64,000 nucleotides of DNA from Dermanyssus gallinae (Eukaryota > Arthropoda > Arachnida > Mesostigmata > Dermanyssidae), in assembly GCA_003439945.1 (NCBI GenBank), contig QVRM01001080.1, forward strand, positions 1-64,000, in the 5' to 3' direction. A program made the translations under genes and the position numbers. Of the stretch, positions 22,870-33,539 are shown one piece after another (the stretch's first letter is position 1; each line of letters begins with the position of its first letter). Under the pieces are notes generated by a model. It ran no database searches, had not been told where the DNA came from, and saw nothing but the letters and a program-made list of their open reading frames with translations.

Positions 22870-24560
22870 TTTTATAGAACAGTACTACGAGCCATCAGGA
22901 AATGTGGTGAGTGCCACTAGGATCTTTTTAGCCGGGGTTATTTACGGGTTCCCCCATCGTTCAACGTACTTTGTTCCAGTAACTGGCACCTTAGAACAAT
23001 ATGAGCCGAGTCATCTTTGATCCCTCCTGGCAGTTAACACAGCTCGCCAAAGGAGTTTTTTCCATTCGAAAGAGAACATTTTTAAGATCATCATGATTTG
23101 CAAAAGTCTGTATGAGGTAGTTTAGTTTCCTCCCGGCCGCTTAATTTGTAATTAGTGATCCGATACTTCTATTGATTTCTCCCTCTCTATTTCATTACTG
23201 CAGCTCGCGCCGTATTCCCACAGTCGTTGCCTTTGCTCCACGTTCAGGTCCCAAAGAAGGGCTCCTGCCACACGTGTGTGCTAACTGCGCAATACCTTGA
23301 ATAACCCATAAGAGCAACCACTCCCTGGGTGGTTTTAAGGATTCCTCTAAGCCTTTTCCGCTTTCAGGGATGCTTTGAGCCAGACCAGGAACCCAAAGGG
23401 CTCGATCAATGTTTTTTTTTCGATGCCCGTGTACGGTTTTTTCATGTCATGGCTGATTTTTAATCCACTCAGGCACCACCTTGTCTAAATTGGAAACCAT
23501 GAAAACCAATTTAGGGTTGGCCGGTCTGGTTCTCGAACTCAGGCCTCCTGAATGCAAGACAAAGGCTTTTTGCCACTAAGCCATCTTGCTCGGTTTGGCC
23601 ACTAACATAAAAAATTGGCGCCTGCATTCTCTTGGTCCGTGAATGTTTGAACAGCAGAATTTTTGTGATTGCATTGGTCGCCTTAGCCTTAAGCCCGATT
23701 CGCAACCAGAATTAAGTACCGCTTAAATAGTATATTGACCGCAGAGGGCGGGATTCCATATGGCTCCGGAGCCTTTCCCGGCTTAGGTCTCGCCGCAGCC
23801 TTCAGTATCTCCGCTACTGTTATCATTGGGGGCCCGCCCCTTGTCCTGTGGAAAAGCAATGGTCTACCTATACTTTGGCTGGGAGGTCGCCCGCTTTAGA
23901 TATGTAGGCTTAGTAGTTCGAATACATGATGTTACCAGGCCACTATAGAGCTCCTTTGGGGTTTGGAGTGGCCCTATGTTGGTTGAGCTTTGCTAATTTC
24001 TTTTATAAAAGATTTTTCATCGGTGATGGTACAGCTAGTGTTGTCGCTCGCAATTGCCCTGGGTGATCGCACCTCTAGCGTGAACTCTATGCAGTCGTGG
24101 TCACACAGGTTTTCTTCTTCAGTGAGGACCTTTCACCTGTCACTTTGCCAGCTGGTGTGTCATCGTCAAGTATTGGGATAGCATGTCGGCATTAGCCTAC
24201 CCTGTAAAAAATCCCTGCCCTTGTTCTGTACGTATATGTCATGACTATCCTGATGATGTCCAATTTAGGTTCATCCTCTTTTATCCGCTGTCTTTCATTC
24301 ACGTATTTTATCTGCTGTGTTGGAGTCCCCCGAGACTAAAATACCCAATCCGTCAGTGGTGTTGCGTATGAATTTGTGTTGCGATCTCACAGACCGAGAT
24401 CAGTGGGAAGCCTTTTAAATTCTCCCTCTAAGTAGTTCGGGTTGAGTATAAGTTCTACTGGTCGGCTACGTCCACCTGTGTTGTCTAGTTGTTTGGACGT
24501 GTGTATGTGCGCTGATGTATTGTATGTTGACAATGTGCGCCGTCTTCTCCTAGATCAGAG
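22870..24560 (-). mobile_element. Degenerate R1-like element interrupted by a SINE
   Basis: On minus, 23,210-23,400 matches the C-terminal RT region of the intact element (the 'CTTCAGGTCCCA' segment and following blocks). 23,700-23,850 matches the region around the PGPDG motif, and 24,000-24,500 matches the endonuclease SDH region. The same three blocks occur in the copy at 42.8-45.1 kb, closer in sequence than the young element, so these two form one old subfamily. Parts of the RT core are missing. A SINE sits at 23,412-23,593. Confidence 0.7.
23412..23593 (-). mobile_element. tRNA-derived SINE, copy 1
   Basis: Read on minus it starts CCGAGCAAGATGGCTTAGTGG (A box, TGGCTTAGTGGC), then an anticodon-arm-like TTGCATTC, then a B box (GAGTTCGAGAACC). 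An unrelated tail of about 100 bp follows, ending in poly(A) (T-run at 23,412-23,420). The head resembles tRNA-Ala(UGC), tentatively. It lies inside an old R1-like copy. Confidence 0.8.
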
Positions 24561-24576
24561 AGATATGTCAGCGTTT

Positions 24577-24864
24577 TCAGCCTGCAAGACAACCAGCGGC
24601 GGCGTCGGCTAGCTGACGTCTGCGTACCATGCAGATGGCTGTCGCAATCAGGAGCAGCTTGTGATGTGAGGACCGGGCCGCGTGCGGAGGTCGAATATTG
24701 ATCTTGATGCCACCAGTAGCCCCGGTGCAGCGGTAGATTCGACCACGTTCGCGACCACTCAAAATCGCCACCGAAGGCTGGTATTGATGCTGAGATTGGT
24801 TATGGTGGTGATGGTGGTGATTGTTGTTGTTGTTGTGATGATGGCTCGCGTCAACAGCGGTTAC
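24577..24864 (-). CDS. Candidate coding exon, frame unresolved
   Basis: This GC-rich patch sits alone in AT-rich DNA. On minus an acceptor (TCTCTCAG) ends at 24,865. Frame 1 then encodes a His/Asn-rich tract and a mixed region with a hydrophobic stretch (KLLLIATAICM), stopping at 24,577. A second option uses the AG at 24,790 and a donor ATG-GTACGC at 24,628, giving a 162-nt exon open in another frame. That phase (one base in, one base out) would fit between the exons at 27.3 and 18.2 kb. Both frames are open, so I cannot choose. Confidence 0.35.
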   Translation of the reverse strand, partial: VTAVDASHHHNNNNNHHHHHHNQSQHQYQPSVAILSGRERGRIYRCTGATGGIKINIRPPHAARSSHHKLLLIATAICMVRRRQLADAAAGCLAG

Positions 24865-24943
24865 CTGAGAGATACGTATAACGGACGCGTGCACCGTAAG
24901 CCACCCAACGATGACAACCTTATGAGTTAAAACATAATCATAA

Positions 24944-24950
<7 letters not shown>

Positions 24951-24999
<49 letters not shown>
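24951..24999. repeat. (TA)n microsatellite
   Basis: 49 bp of uninterrupted TA. Confidence 0.95.
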
Positions 25000-25000
<1 letters not shown>

Positions 25001-26029
25001 CCACATCGATCATACACATTGTGAGATACACATCATAGCGCAATCATAACGTAACGAGATATACATATTAACTATATTTCAGACAAACTTGAATTAATTA
25101 CATTTTGTGGAAAAGTTGAAAAAATCAACAACAGGATGGAACCGGCGACATTATGGTAAGCGACAACCGTGTTCGCGAAGACCTTCGATTTCAATAACAA
25201 ATAAGGGCGTTAAAAAACTCGTTAAGTGCTACGCAACACTCGGCAAATTACTATCAGGGAGATGGTTGGGGAAATTGGAAACATCTTATGGATTGGACAG
25301 TTGTAACAGTATTTACTCATACTTTAGACGTCAAAAGACTAGCACCGAAGTTCGATTCAAAAATGGTGAGTTTCCAGCAAATGAACGCCCGTTGGGACAT
25401 ATTCGAATTGAACCTTTAGGCGGTAGCACCCTGGATTGTCTCAGAGAGTGCTTACAGGAGATGAGTCACATGGATATATATGTGGTTACAACATCGAAAC
25501 CAAAGCCCAGTCCTACTAGTGGTGCTTTCAGGATGAGAGCTGATCGAAGAAATTCAGACACTAATTTTGACTTTTTTCGACTACGAGGGAATTATCTTTT
25601 ACAAATTTTTGCCACCTGGATATTCGGTTAATTAGGAATATTACCAAGAAGATTGCGCGAGAGGTCTGAACTCTGGGCAAACCAGACTTAGATCCCCCAT
25701 AACGATAATACATCATTACTGATTTCGGATTGTTTGACGAAGAATTCGATTTCTATATTTCTGCAACCCCCTTAGTCGTCGAACCCGGCTTCGTGTAACT
25801 CTTCCTGTTCCCATAGATAAAAAAAAATTGAAGAGACAACGTTTCGAGATTATAGAGGAGATAAAGAAAAAATCGCAGAACCAATTTACCCGATGCCGAA
25901 GAACGCTTCCAAAAATGTTTTTTAAAGAGTGGGAAAGAATACAGCACGGAAGCTTTTTTAATGGAGTCAAAAACATTTTGGAATATAAATACTTTTTTTG
26001 AGAAATATTGATCAGAGCTTTTCGACCCG

Positions 26030-26030
<1 letters not shown>
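25000..26030 (+). other. Unassigned 174-aa plus ORF (25,107-25,631)
   Basis: This is one of the longer plus ORFs in the window. It is Arg/Lys/Ser-rich and ends in an aromatic tail. I recognise no domain, and its first 25 codons overlap a sequence similar to dispersed repeat B (around 25,120-25,175). No convincing splice sites flank it. It could be a decayed repeat ORF or a chance frame. Confidence 0.3.

Positions 26031-26032
<2 letters not shown>

Positions 26033-26072
<40 letters not shown>
26033..26072. repeat. (TA)n microsatellite
   Basis: 40 bp of TA abutting the foldback element that follows. Confidence 0.95.
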
Positions 26073-26077
<5 letters not shown>

Positions 26078-26084
26078 ACGCGAT

Positions 26085-26664
26085 ATAGGATATTGTAGAC
26101 CTCTTGAACTAAATATATTTTCCAAGGTAACATGGTCTCGGAGAAGTATTGTTTCCGACTGAGCAAGTTTTAAAGTCGTCCCGACAGAAAAGCACAACAT
26201 GTGCTATTGCGACACGACAAATCCTCCCATAAAGAAAGTAGAAACACGAGAGTTACCGTGAAGTTGCGTACGCTTCTACAGCTCTGACGAGTAATTTATC
26301 GGATGAAATAGGTCAAAACCAAAATAATCGCAAAACCTGCGCTTTGCATGAGTGTGTTAGTTTTGAGCACTGTGAACGGTCATGGGTTACGATTTTAAAG
26401 TATTAAACGTGGAAGTTAACAGAAGAACTTTATTTTTGCGAATTCTCTTTTAAACGACCGTGTCGCGTCTTCTAGCCGGCATCGCATGTCCTTCAGAGAA
26501 TGCAGTATTTTTGTGCCTATATCGGGGAATAACACTACTGTCACAAATTTAAGTAATTTCACTCTTATACCAAAAAAAAGACATTTCCAAGACCATGTTC
26601 TATTCAAAACAATACCTGCTTTAACAAGCAGAGCGGGGAGCTCTAGAAATCCCTATAGAGCTTT

Positions 26665-26667
<3 letters not shown>
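26085..26667. mobile_element. Foldback (long inverted repeat) element, copy 1, diverged
   Basis: The left arm (about 26,085-26,230) and right arm (about 26,440-26,660) are inverted copies of each other: a 'CATGGTCTCGGAGAAG' block and its decayed complement, plus GACAGAAAA-type and TGTGCTATTGCGAC-type blocks. Both arms match the arms of the longer element at 30.43-31.42 kb. There is no transposase, so it is non-autonomous. Confidence 0.65.

Positions 26668-26725
<58 letters not shown>
26668..26725. repeat. (TA)n microsatellite
   Basis: 58 bp of TA. Confidence 0.95.
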
Positions 26726-26729
<4 letters not shown>

Positions 26730-27275
26730 ACGACTCTATAACGTGAACTTGCAACAAAGCATTGCCTTGACCTTATTTGTCAACTCTATACTTACGGTGT
26801 GGGAATCCGGGCCACTGTTCGGTTTGAACGGAACGCTATAGAGCAGCTGCAACATTCCTTTATTATAAACACCGTAGAAGTCATGATGCAGAGCGATATG
26901 GCCGATCACACTACCCGGCGGAGATTCAACTGTTAGCGACTGTAATGATCACGCAAAAATGTAATAAGTAGTTTCATTGTGTTATTTTCATGTCTCCCTC
27001 GTAGCAGCTCATATCATTTCTGTAAAACATATATATATATATATATACATTCACCGACATCTTCTTTATAAATATTGTTGGGTTCTATTTTATGTACTAT
27101 ATAATGCGGGGGTAAATGCACTATATTTTTATCGAGACATCTGCGCTCGCGCTTTATTGTGTGCTGCCCTATAGATTAGTTCAGACAGCGCATCTTTCGT
27201 TATATATATGATGGCAATGATGATCATGGTAGCGACAGCGCTACTAATTACCCGAGTTATTTAGCAAGACTAGCG
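26730..27275. other. No gene seen
   Basis: AT-rich DNA with a short (TA)n at about 27,030-27,047. Confidence 0.5.
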
Positions 27276-27278
27276 TAC

Positions 27279-27402
27279 CTCCTGCGGATTGAGGAATACG
27301 GCGCTGCGACTCGAACAGGTCGACGCGAAGAAGCTCCTTGATACGGTTCGACTGGTCATGCGGCTCTGAGTGCAGCGTGTGCAACAGCAGGCGCAGCCTT
27401 GA
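27279..27402 (-). CDS. Coding exon of the minus-strand host gene (exon e)
   Basis: The 124-nt frame encodes 41 codons of clearly protein-like sequence including LLLHTLHSEPHD and KELLRVDLFESQRRIP, followed by a strong donor (GGAG-GTACGC). The acceptor (GAAGGCAG) has a weak pyrimidine tract but a good CTAAT branch site about 45 bases upstream, and a TGA lies just before it in frame. It enters in phase 0, matching the phase-0 exit of the exon at 28,581-28,654, and leaves one base over. The many charged and hydrophobic residues suggest a helical segment. I do not recognise the protein family. Confidence 0.55.
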
Positions 27403-28110
27403 CTGCCTTCAGGCCCTCGAAGTACGGCCACACAGTCACCGGAACGGTCCATTAGATTCGCCAATATCCGACAACGCGGAGAACCCTAAACCGACAGCAC
27501 CCGTCGAAAGCTTGACTGTCGCTTAGTTGTTCGCTCAATCAATTATTATCATTAATCCACGCAATTGTTTTCTTATTTACACGAAACTATCTGCTGGGTG
27601 TGGCGTGATTGGTGTGTCGTTGTAAAACGACTGTACTACAATGATGGAATCAAAACATGCAATGCGAAATATAAATATACATATAAATATATATATATAT
27701 ATATATATAACCAAATCAACAAGATCACCAAATATGACGTCGAGTTCCTAAGAGCGGCGCTCCCCGACCCGCAAAAACCTCGCAGATTCGGATCCATCAC
27801 TACCTCTATGAGTGGTGTATGAGACTCCGAATCTGCGAGGACGCTCTTGGAGCTCGGCGTCACGAAGAGGAATCTTATGGATCTCACCGTTTTAACTTTG
27901 CAAGGAACCTTGAGAATATACCGCTCGCACCGGGTCCATAAGAGCGGGGGCTACCACCAAGCAAGGACATGGACAACTGACTCTTAACTTCACGTGACAC
28001 CTTTTTACCACTATTTTTATTAAGGCGAGCACTGCCGAGTGTGCAAACGTATTGTAAATGATTAATAAATCATTACAATATATATATATATACATATGGA
28101 CTATATTTCG
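27403..28110. other. Intron with (TA)n and an inverted repeat
   Basis: (TA)n at 27,687-27,710. A short perfect-looking inverted repeat pairs the 'CTCGCAGATTCGGA' type sequence around 27,780-27,795 with its complement around 27,825-27,840 (loop about 30 bp). No other feature. Confidence 0.5.
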
Positions 28111-28345
28111 TCGCCTACGGGCTTGGAATCGTCGTGAGGCGTATATTCAATACACCGAGGGCAGGACATTTTGAGATATCTAGAATTTCTTCAATATTCA
28201 TTGTGACAGGAGTGGCCGCCAAACTCTCAGCGACATGGTTAGTCGTTTGTCATATCAATGAGTAAAGAGAGTTCAAATTTGTTTTCTATCAACAACGGGA
28301 ATCGAACCGGCGACATCTTAGTAGGTGACATCATGATTAGCGCGG
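28110..28345 (-). repeat. Dispersed repeat B, copy 2 (tRNA-like B box)
   Basis: It aligns with 14,330-14,560. On minus the right end contains a perfect B-box consensus GGTTCGATTCC (about 28,301-28,311) followed by a tail. An A box at the right distance is not clear. Probably SINE-like. Confidence 0.45.
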
Positions 28346-28580
28346 ACCACACCGTGGAATTTGTCGGTCTGGTTCATGCAGTTAGCTCTAGGCCCGACGG
28401 GAGGACTTTCATTCTGTTCCGAAAAAGAGCCACGTGCTGGTCTTTGGCTTTTAATGGTACGGTTGCTTACGCATTCAAATGCGATTCGATGTGTCGGTAC
28501 ATTCAGACCCGGGCAGCCGCCAGTCGCCCAGACCATACAGGCCAGTAGTTGCAAATACGTTTACGATATGTGTCAATTAC

Positions 28581-28654
28581 CAATCGTATGACTAACTCCC
28601 CGGTTTTAAAAGAGACGACGACGAGATACCCAACGTCTTTCACAGCGCACTTAC
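28581..28654 (-). CDS. Coding exon of the minus-strand host gene (exon g)
   Basis: This 74-nt exon follows the acceptor TACTGTTTCAG (ends 28,655) and precedes a donor TTG-GTAATT. It starts with two bases that complete the codon begun by the exon at 34,836-35,019 (G + GT gives Gly), then reads 24 codons with the block KDVGYLVVVSFKTGELVI and exits in phase 0, as the next exon requires. The sequence looks beta-rich. A caution is that TTTCAG-GTAAGT could also be read as a donor, in which case the exon would lie on the other side. Confidence 0.5.
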
Positions 28655-28689
28655 CTGAAACAGTAGCTAGACTTACTTAAGTGTCCGAC

Positions 28690-29155
28690 TAGCAAACGGT
28701 ACAGGAAAACAACACCACGATGCCCAGGCCTATGGCGCAACCTGCATTTAGCGCCAGATCATTAGCTCTCCGGCTACGAGGAAGCGGGAACTTTCTTTCG
28801 CGACAGAGACTAGTCATCAATATACTACAGCATTGGCAACTCCGCTGCGGTATTGCAGAAACAGGCCTCAACAGGCACACTCTCTCGCGCTGCCGACGTA
28901 AGCGCGTAGATTGGACGAGGAATAAGTAGTACACGTTCCGTTCGGTAGAGTTTGATTTTTCGTTAATTGGATAGCACACTATTACTATTTGTTATTGTAA
29001 GTGTTATAAGTGTAATTTGTTCGCTAGTTAAGTCGGTTTAAGGTTACCTTATAAATGGTTGTTAGGTTGAGAAAGAATAGCACCCCCAAGTCATCTCCGT
29101 TTATCTGGAAGCTCCGGGTAAAGCTACCTGCAAAAAAGTGTGGCAACACCATTAA
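28690..29155. other. Intron DNA, no confident feature
   Basis: A 69-codon plus ORF (28,720-28,929) contains a donor-like GAC-GTAAGC, but the opposite strand is equally open. Otherwise nothing. Confidence 0.4.
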
Positions 29156-29157
29156 AC

Positions 29158-29158
<1 letters not shown>

Positions 29159-29209
<51 letters not shown>
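29159..29209. repeat. (TA)n microsatellite
   Basis: 51 bp of TA. Confidence 0.95.
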
Positions 29210-29210
<1 letters not shown>

Positions 29211-29331
29211 AAAATGCATATATTGTCGTCAGTTGCTCTCAGCATGCCATTCGAGAGAGAGTGCAGTGATATCTTCGTAAAAACCAGGCATACTTCGTAC
29301 ACGCTTGGGAGCCGACATCTGTCGATACACA

Positions 29332-29332
<1 letters not shown>

Positions 29333-29372
<40 letters not shown>
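29333..29372. repeat. (TA)n microsatellite
   Basis: 40 bp of TA. Confidence 0.95.
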
Positions 29373-29374
<2 letters not shown>

Positions 29375-29579
29375 CAACTACTGCATTATATAGATTACAA
29401 TACATTACATACATACAATATATTACGTATTATCTTGTGCTAATTTTCTATATATATAGTCTGAAATATAACACGTCACATACCCGATTGCGGTTGAATA
29501 GAGACTGTCTCGACAATATCCAATTGCAACTGATGTGTCAACGATATCAAATATTGCGAAGGATCTGGAAGTCATAAAA

Positions 29580-29582
<3 letters not shown>

Positions 29583-29620
<38 letters not shown>
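29583..29620. repeat. (TA)n microsatellite
   Basis: 38 bp of TA, the third such array within 460 bp. Confidence 0.95.
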
Positions 29621-29624
<4 letters not shown>

Positions 29625-30425
29625 GGTTTGTATATTACTGTGAATTTACATCTACGAGCGCCAAGTTACTATCAACATGAAAACATTTTTGAGAGATGTA
29701 CCAAACCCGTTTATTTCTATGTATGTGTTCGAGAGGTACCAAAGTAGTGTAATTTTCAATATTTTGCTGGCCCGTATCCCGTAGCAACAGCAAGACCGAG
29801 ATGCAATAGTATTACGGTCAACTAGTGAAACGCATTGTTGATTCAACAGGTAATATCAGTTCGTGTAAAAATTGCGTAGTTCTTAAAAGTTGTTCCAGAC
29901 AGGAACGTAGAAAGAACCCTCCATACGACTTCCGATTGAAACATTGATTACCAATAGGCTTATGATAATGTATCCTTTTCCCTTGAAATGAACAACACTC
30001 GAGTGTAATCCACTAAAAGTGGTACCGTATTTTTGGATTGTGGAAAATCAGCTGCTCTGCACGACGGCGATTCCAGGACGACGAAGAGAACGACGTTTTC
30101 CGACAGGCAAACCGCACAGGAAAATGCCACAACACGACAATGTGCAAAGAAACGCAACACAAACATGCTGCCACCATCACGATGTCCAGGCCTTTGGCGA
30201 TTTAGCAACAACTGACCGATAGCAACGGCTTTGCATCTATGCAGGGATGGTTCTTCTGCAAAGTTCCTAATCCGCTAGAGCTTAATCTCATTCATTGGGA
30301 CACCTGTAGTGTGAGTGGAATGAAAACTATGGGAAGGCCTTACAAAGAATGGCGAATAAGTCCATACAGAAACAGGCTATTTTGGGGCCGGGCACGCATA
30401 TATATTTATACAAAATTATAACAAT
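29625..30425. other. Intron DNA, no feature seen
   Basis: Short opposing ORFs only. A 20-bp stretch around 30,178 resembles 28,715-28,735 (ACGATG-CCAGGCCT). Confidence 0.5.
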
Positions 30426-30426
30426 A

Positions 30427-31421
30427 TACAGGGTTTTCAGGAACATTTGGAGAGCGATATGCGGAATTGTAGAGCTCGTTAAAGCAAATATTATTTCCAA
30501 TGGAACATGGTCTCTGAGAAGTCTTGTTTCGGAATGGGAGTGAAATTACTACAATTTGTGACACTAGTGTTTTTGCCCGACGTAGGAGCATAAGATGTGC
30601 TGTTGCGAGACAACAGTCCTCCTAGACAGAAACTAAGCACACCATTGTATTCGTGAAAAAAACAAGACCACCATTCTGTTTCGTGCGAAAGACAAATAAC
30701 GGCGGTAAGAAAATGCGACATGATCGCTTAGAAGAGTATTCGCGAAAAATAAAGGTATTTATTATCTTTCACGCCAAATACCTCAAAATCATTACCCTAC
30801 GACCACTCACAGCGCTCAAAACTAACACATGCAGGCAAATGAGCATTTCATGACGCATGATTTCATTTTGGTACCAAACTTATGGCCATGCGAGCTGCGA
30901 TTGTGGAGTGATTCCAATTTTTTGGCGGGATGTCCAGATTAAGTGCATGTAAAATGACTGTATGGCGACGTGCACTACCGCCGACAGCCCCAGCGCGTCG
31001 CCACTCAAAATGATCGTCGATTGGTACTAAAATGATCGTCATGAAATGTTTGTTTGTTTTGAGCGCTGTGAGTGGTCGCAAGGTAATGATATTGGGGTAT
31101 TTGGCGTGAAAGCTAATAAAGAACTTCATTTTTCGCAAAAACTCTTCTAAGCGTCGCATGTCGCATCTTCTGACAGGTGTTATTTGTCTTTCGGAGAAGA
31201 AACAAGATAATTTTCTGTCTAGGAGGACTGATTGTCTCGCAACAGCACATTTTATGCTCCTATGTCGGGCAAAAACACCAGTGTCACAAATTGTAGTAAC
31301 TTTACTCTCATTCCGAAACAAGACTTCTTAGAGACCATGTTTCATTGGAAAAAATATTTGCATAAACGATTTCTACAATTCTATATGTCCCTCTCCAAAT
31401 ATTCCTGATATACCCTGTATA
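30427..31421. mobile_element. Foldback element with about 430-bp inverted arms, copy 2 (best preserved)
   Basis: It begins TATACAGGGT and ends with the complement ACCCTGTATA. The left arm (30,427-30,865) and right arm (31,030-31,421) are inverted copies sharing long blocks such as CATGGTCTCTGAGAAGTCTTG (left) and its complement (right), and the GACCACTCACAGCGCTCAAAA block. The left arm carries an extra roughly 45 bp. Even the centre is partly palindromic around TTGGTAC. TA flanks both ends, as expected for Tc1/mariner-type target choice. A 152-codon minus frame runs through one arm but has no transposase motif. I infer a non-autonomous hairpin element. Confidence 0.8.
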
Positions 31422-31459
31422 TACAAAACGCCGGAAGCAAACCTAGGTTGGAAATGGTA

Positions 31460-31767
31460 TGACACCACGGAAAAAGCTACTGGACACCGTCGGGGAAGAT
31501 AGGGTTCAGTTCTAAGCTGAAAGGCACCCCACAGCGGAATGTAGTACAGGGTCCCCGGGGTGTCCAAGTAGCGCCCAATCTGACTGACTCATCATCGAAA
31601 AATTCCAGAAGTGTATCGCTGCCGAATAATGACCGAAAGTCACCACTCAGCATGTCATCGGGGCCAATTGATGAGACCAATCCAACTCGGAGTCTCGAGC
31701 GAGGAAATCTAAATAGTGCTAAATCGCTCGCCATTTGAACCATGGAAGCTACCTATAACTCAGCATC

Positions 31768-31803
<36 letters not shown>

Positions 31804-32460
31804 AAGCTAAGTATAACTTAGAAAACAACAACAATGAATAAGCACACCGATCAAAGAAACGCTAATAACATGCCGCTGGTGACGGGAATTTTCACTCCAC
31901 CGGAGACTAAAGCAAGAGGAAGCCGCAGCAGCTCTAAACGCAGCACAGACAATCAGCGTAGTAAGGCGTCCAAGCGGTCTAGCAAGAAACCCGCTCAGGC
32001 TGGGGTCATTGTCAGACTTCAGTCGGTACGAAGAAAAGTCGACGCCGACATCTACCAGCGGGTCCAGGAAAAAGCAAGAAGCGCATGGCGGAAAAAAACC
32101 ACAGTTTTAAAAAGTGAGAAAAAAGAGGACGAGAAGTGACGAAAATGTCGGGGTCAGTGCCCCCAAGCTACCTGATGACCTGGCAGAACATGTTATCGAG
32201 AAGCCTTTTCCAGCAATGCCAGCATTTGAGCGCGAATGCTTGGAGACGGAAAATATCCCTCTCACGACAAGACAAGAAATTGCCTCAGGCGTCCACAGGC
32301 TCAGGAGCGACTTAGTAAAGCTCCTAGTCTCGACGGAGCTTCCCCCGAGGCTACAAAATCCCTGCTTGTAGAAAACCCTGAAGTCTTCAAAGGGTCACTG
32401 ACAAACTCATGCTGGAACGAAAATTCCTCAGAGAAAGAAAAAAAAACAAGCATATACTGA
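31460..32460 (+). mobile_element. Degenerate non-LTR element, gag-like then RT N-terminus
   Basis: The plus frame at about 31,462-31,737 is open and Ser/Asn-rich. After a (TA)n array (31,771-31,801) a 101-codon Lys/Ser-rich ORF (31,834-32,139) follows, ending in a basic stretch. A shifted frame at 32,290-32,400 then reads 'KAPSLDGASPEATKSLLVEN', the conserved domain just before R1-type RT fingers. Gag-like sequence next to RT with no endonuclease implies a large internal deletion. It is the only plus-strand R1-like copy seen. Confidence 0.5.
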
Positions 32461-32540
32461 GTCAGGAAAGCCCGCACACGGCGCCTTGGCCCAATAACTC
32501 GAGGTAAAGTGTGCTAATAACCAAGTGCCGTGCATATTAA

Positions 32541-33365
32541 TATATACAGGATTTCTTCTTATTTGATAAGCAATTAGATTTCTTTTCACGATTTCTATTA
32601 CGATTTTTCTATTACGACTTAAAATGTACGTTCAAAAGGCCACTCTCACACACATTAGCAAATTTAATGCCCACCTTTTACGTACCAAAGTGATAGTGCT
32701 GCGCTACGTAGTTGTCAAGTAACTAAGCTTTTCCGGTAGCCATATCAAAAGCGAATGCATGCATACTTGCATAGGGTGTATGAGAGAGTTAGGTACATAT
32801 GTTGAGGTTTGGTAGAACTCGGCAAGAGAATATTTTTTCCTAATGAAATGAGGGGGGCGGAAACGTCTTGGCAAAATGTTACTGTTCTGAACGTGAAAGC
32901 TTTAACTTAAAACATAATAACTATGACTGTCGAAAAGGCTCAGTTACTTGACAACTACGTAACGCAGCACCATCACTTTGGTACAAAAATGGTGGTATTA
33001 AATTTGCTATTGCGTGAAAGTGGCCTTTTAGACATACATGTTTGGTCATAGTGGAAAAATGTTACGATTTTACACGTAACAGCGTTAACGTAACACATCG
33101 ACTTTTGTGACTTTCTTTAATCTGGCTATTCGCTTTTCGCTACGCAAGCTAGTGCAGTATCTTTCGTTGCCCAAAATTTTCCGCCGAACACGCCGGTATA
33201 ATCGGTTCCTTTATGCGTTGACTGGTTCTCCCGCAAACGTAGATGTCGCACAACTATGTAGGAGAAAAAAGACAGAGTAACTACTTTTATAAATTTCACT
33301 CTTTTTCCTTAACAAGACGTTTCCGCCCCCTTCTTCCGTTCGGAAAAATTATTTTCTTGTCAAAT
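32541..33365. mobile_element. Foldback-related inverted repeats, copy 3
   Basis: Two nested inverted pairs are visible: 32,635-32,727 with 32,939-33,033 (about 93 bp, blocks such as CAACTACGTA and ACCAAAGTGAT), and 32,830-32,880 with 33,310-33,360 (GGCGGAAACGTCTTG and complement). The left end carries TATACAGG at 32,544, as in copy 2, and the AATATTTTTTCC-AATGAAA block matches its arms. It is a rearranged member of the same family. Confidence 0.6.
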
Positions 33366-33404
33366 TATATCAACCTTAAGATACGTACATATTCTTATAA
33401 ATGA

Positions 33405-33406
33405 GC

Positions 33407-33454
<48 letters not shown>

Positions 33455-33535
33455 CCAATGCATATATATATATATATATATATATAGTGCCAATGCATAT
33501 ATATATATATATATATATATATGTGGTGCCAATGC
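33405..33535. repeat. Compound (TA)n / GTGCCAATGCA tandem repeat
   Basis: Three units of (TA)n each end in GTGCCAATGCA (33,452, 33,486 and 33,526), with unit lengths of about 34 and 39 bp. This is tandem growth of a unit larger than TA. Confidence 0.85.
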
Positions 33536-33539
33536 ACGA

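Noticed and set aside
28290..28330. Possible tRNA gene (perfect B box GGTTCGATTCC on minus)
   Set aside because: No acceptor stem or A box at the right spacing, and the sequence recurs as part of dispersed repeat B.
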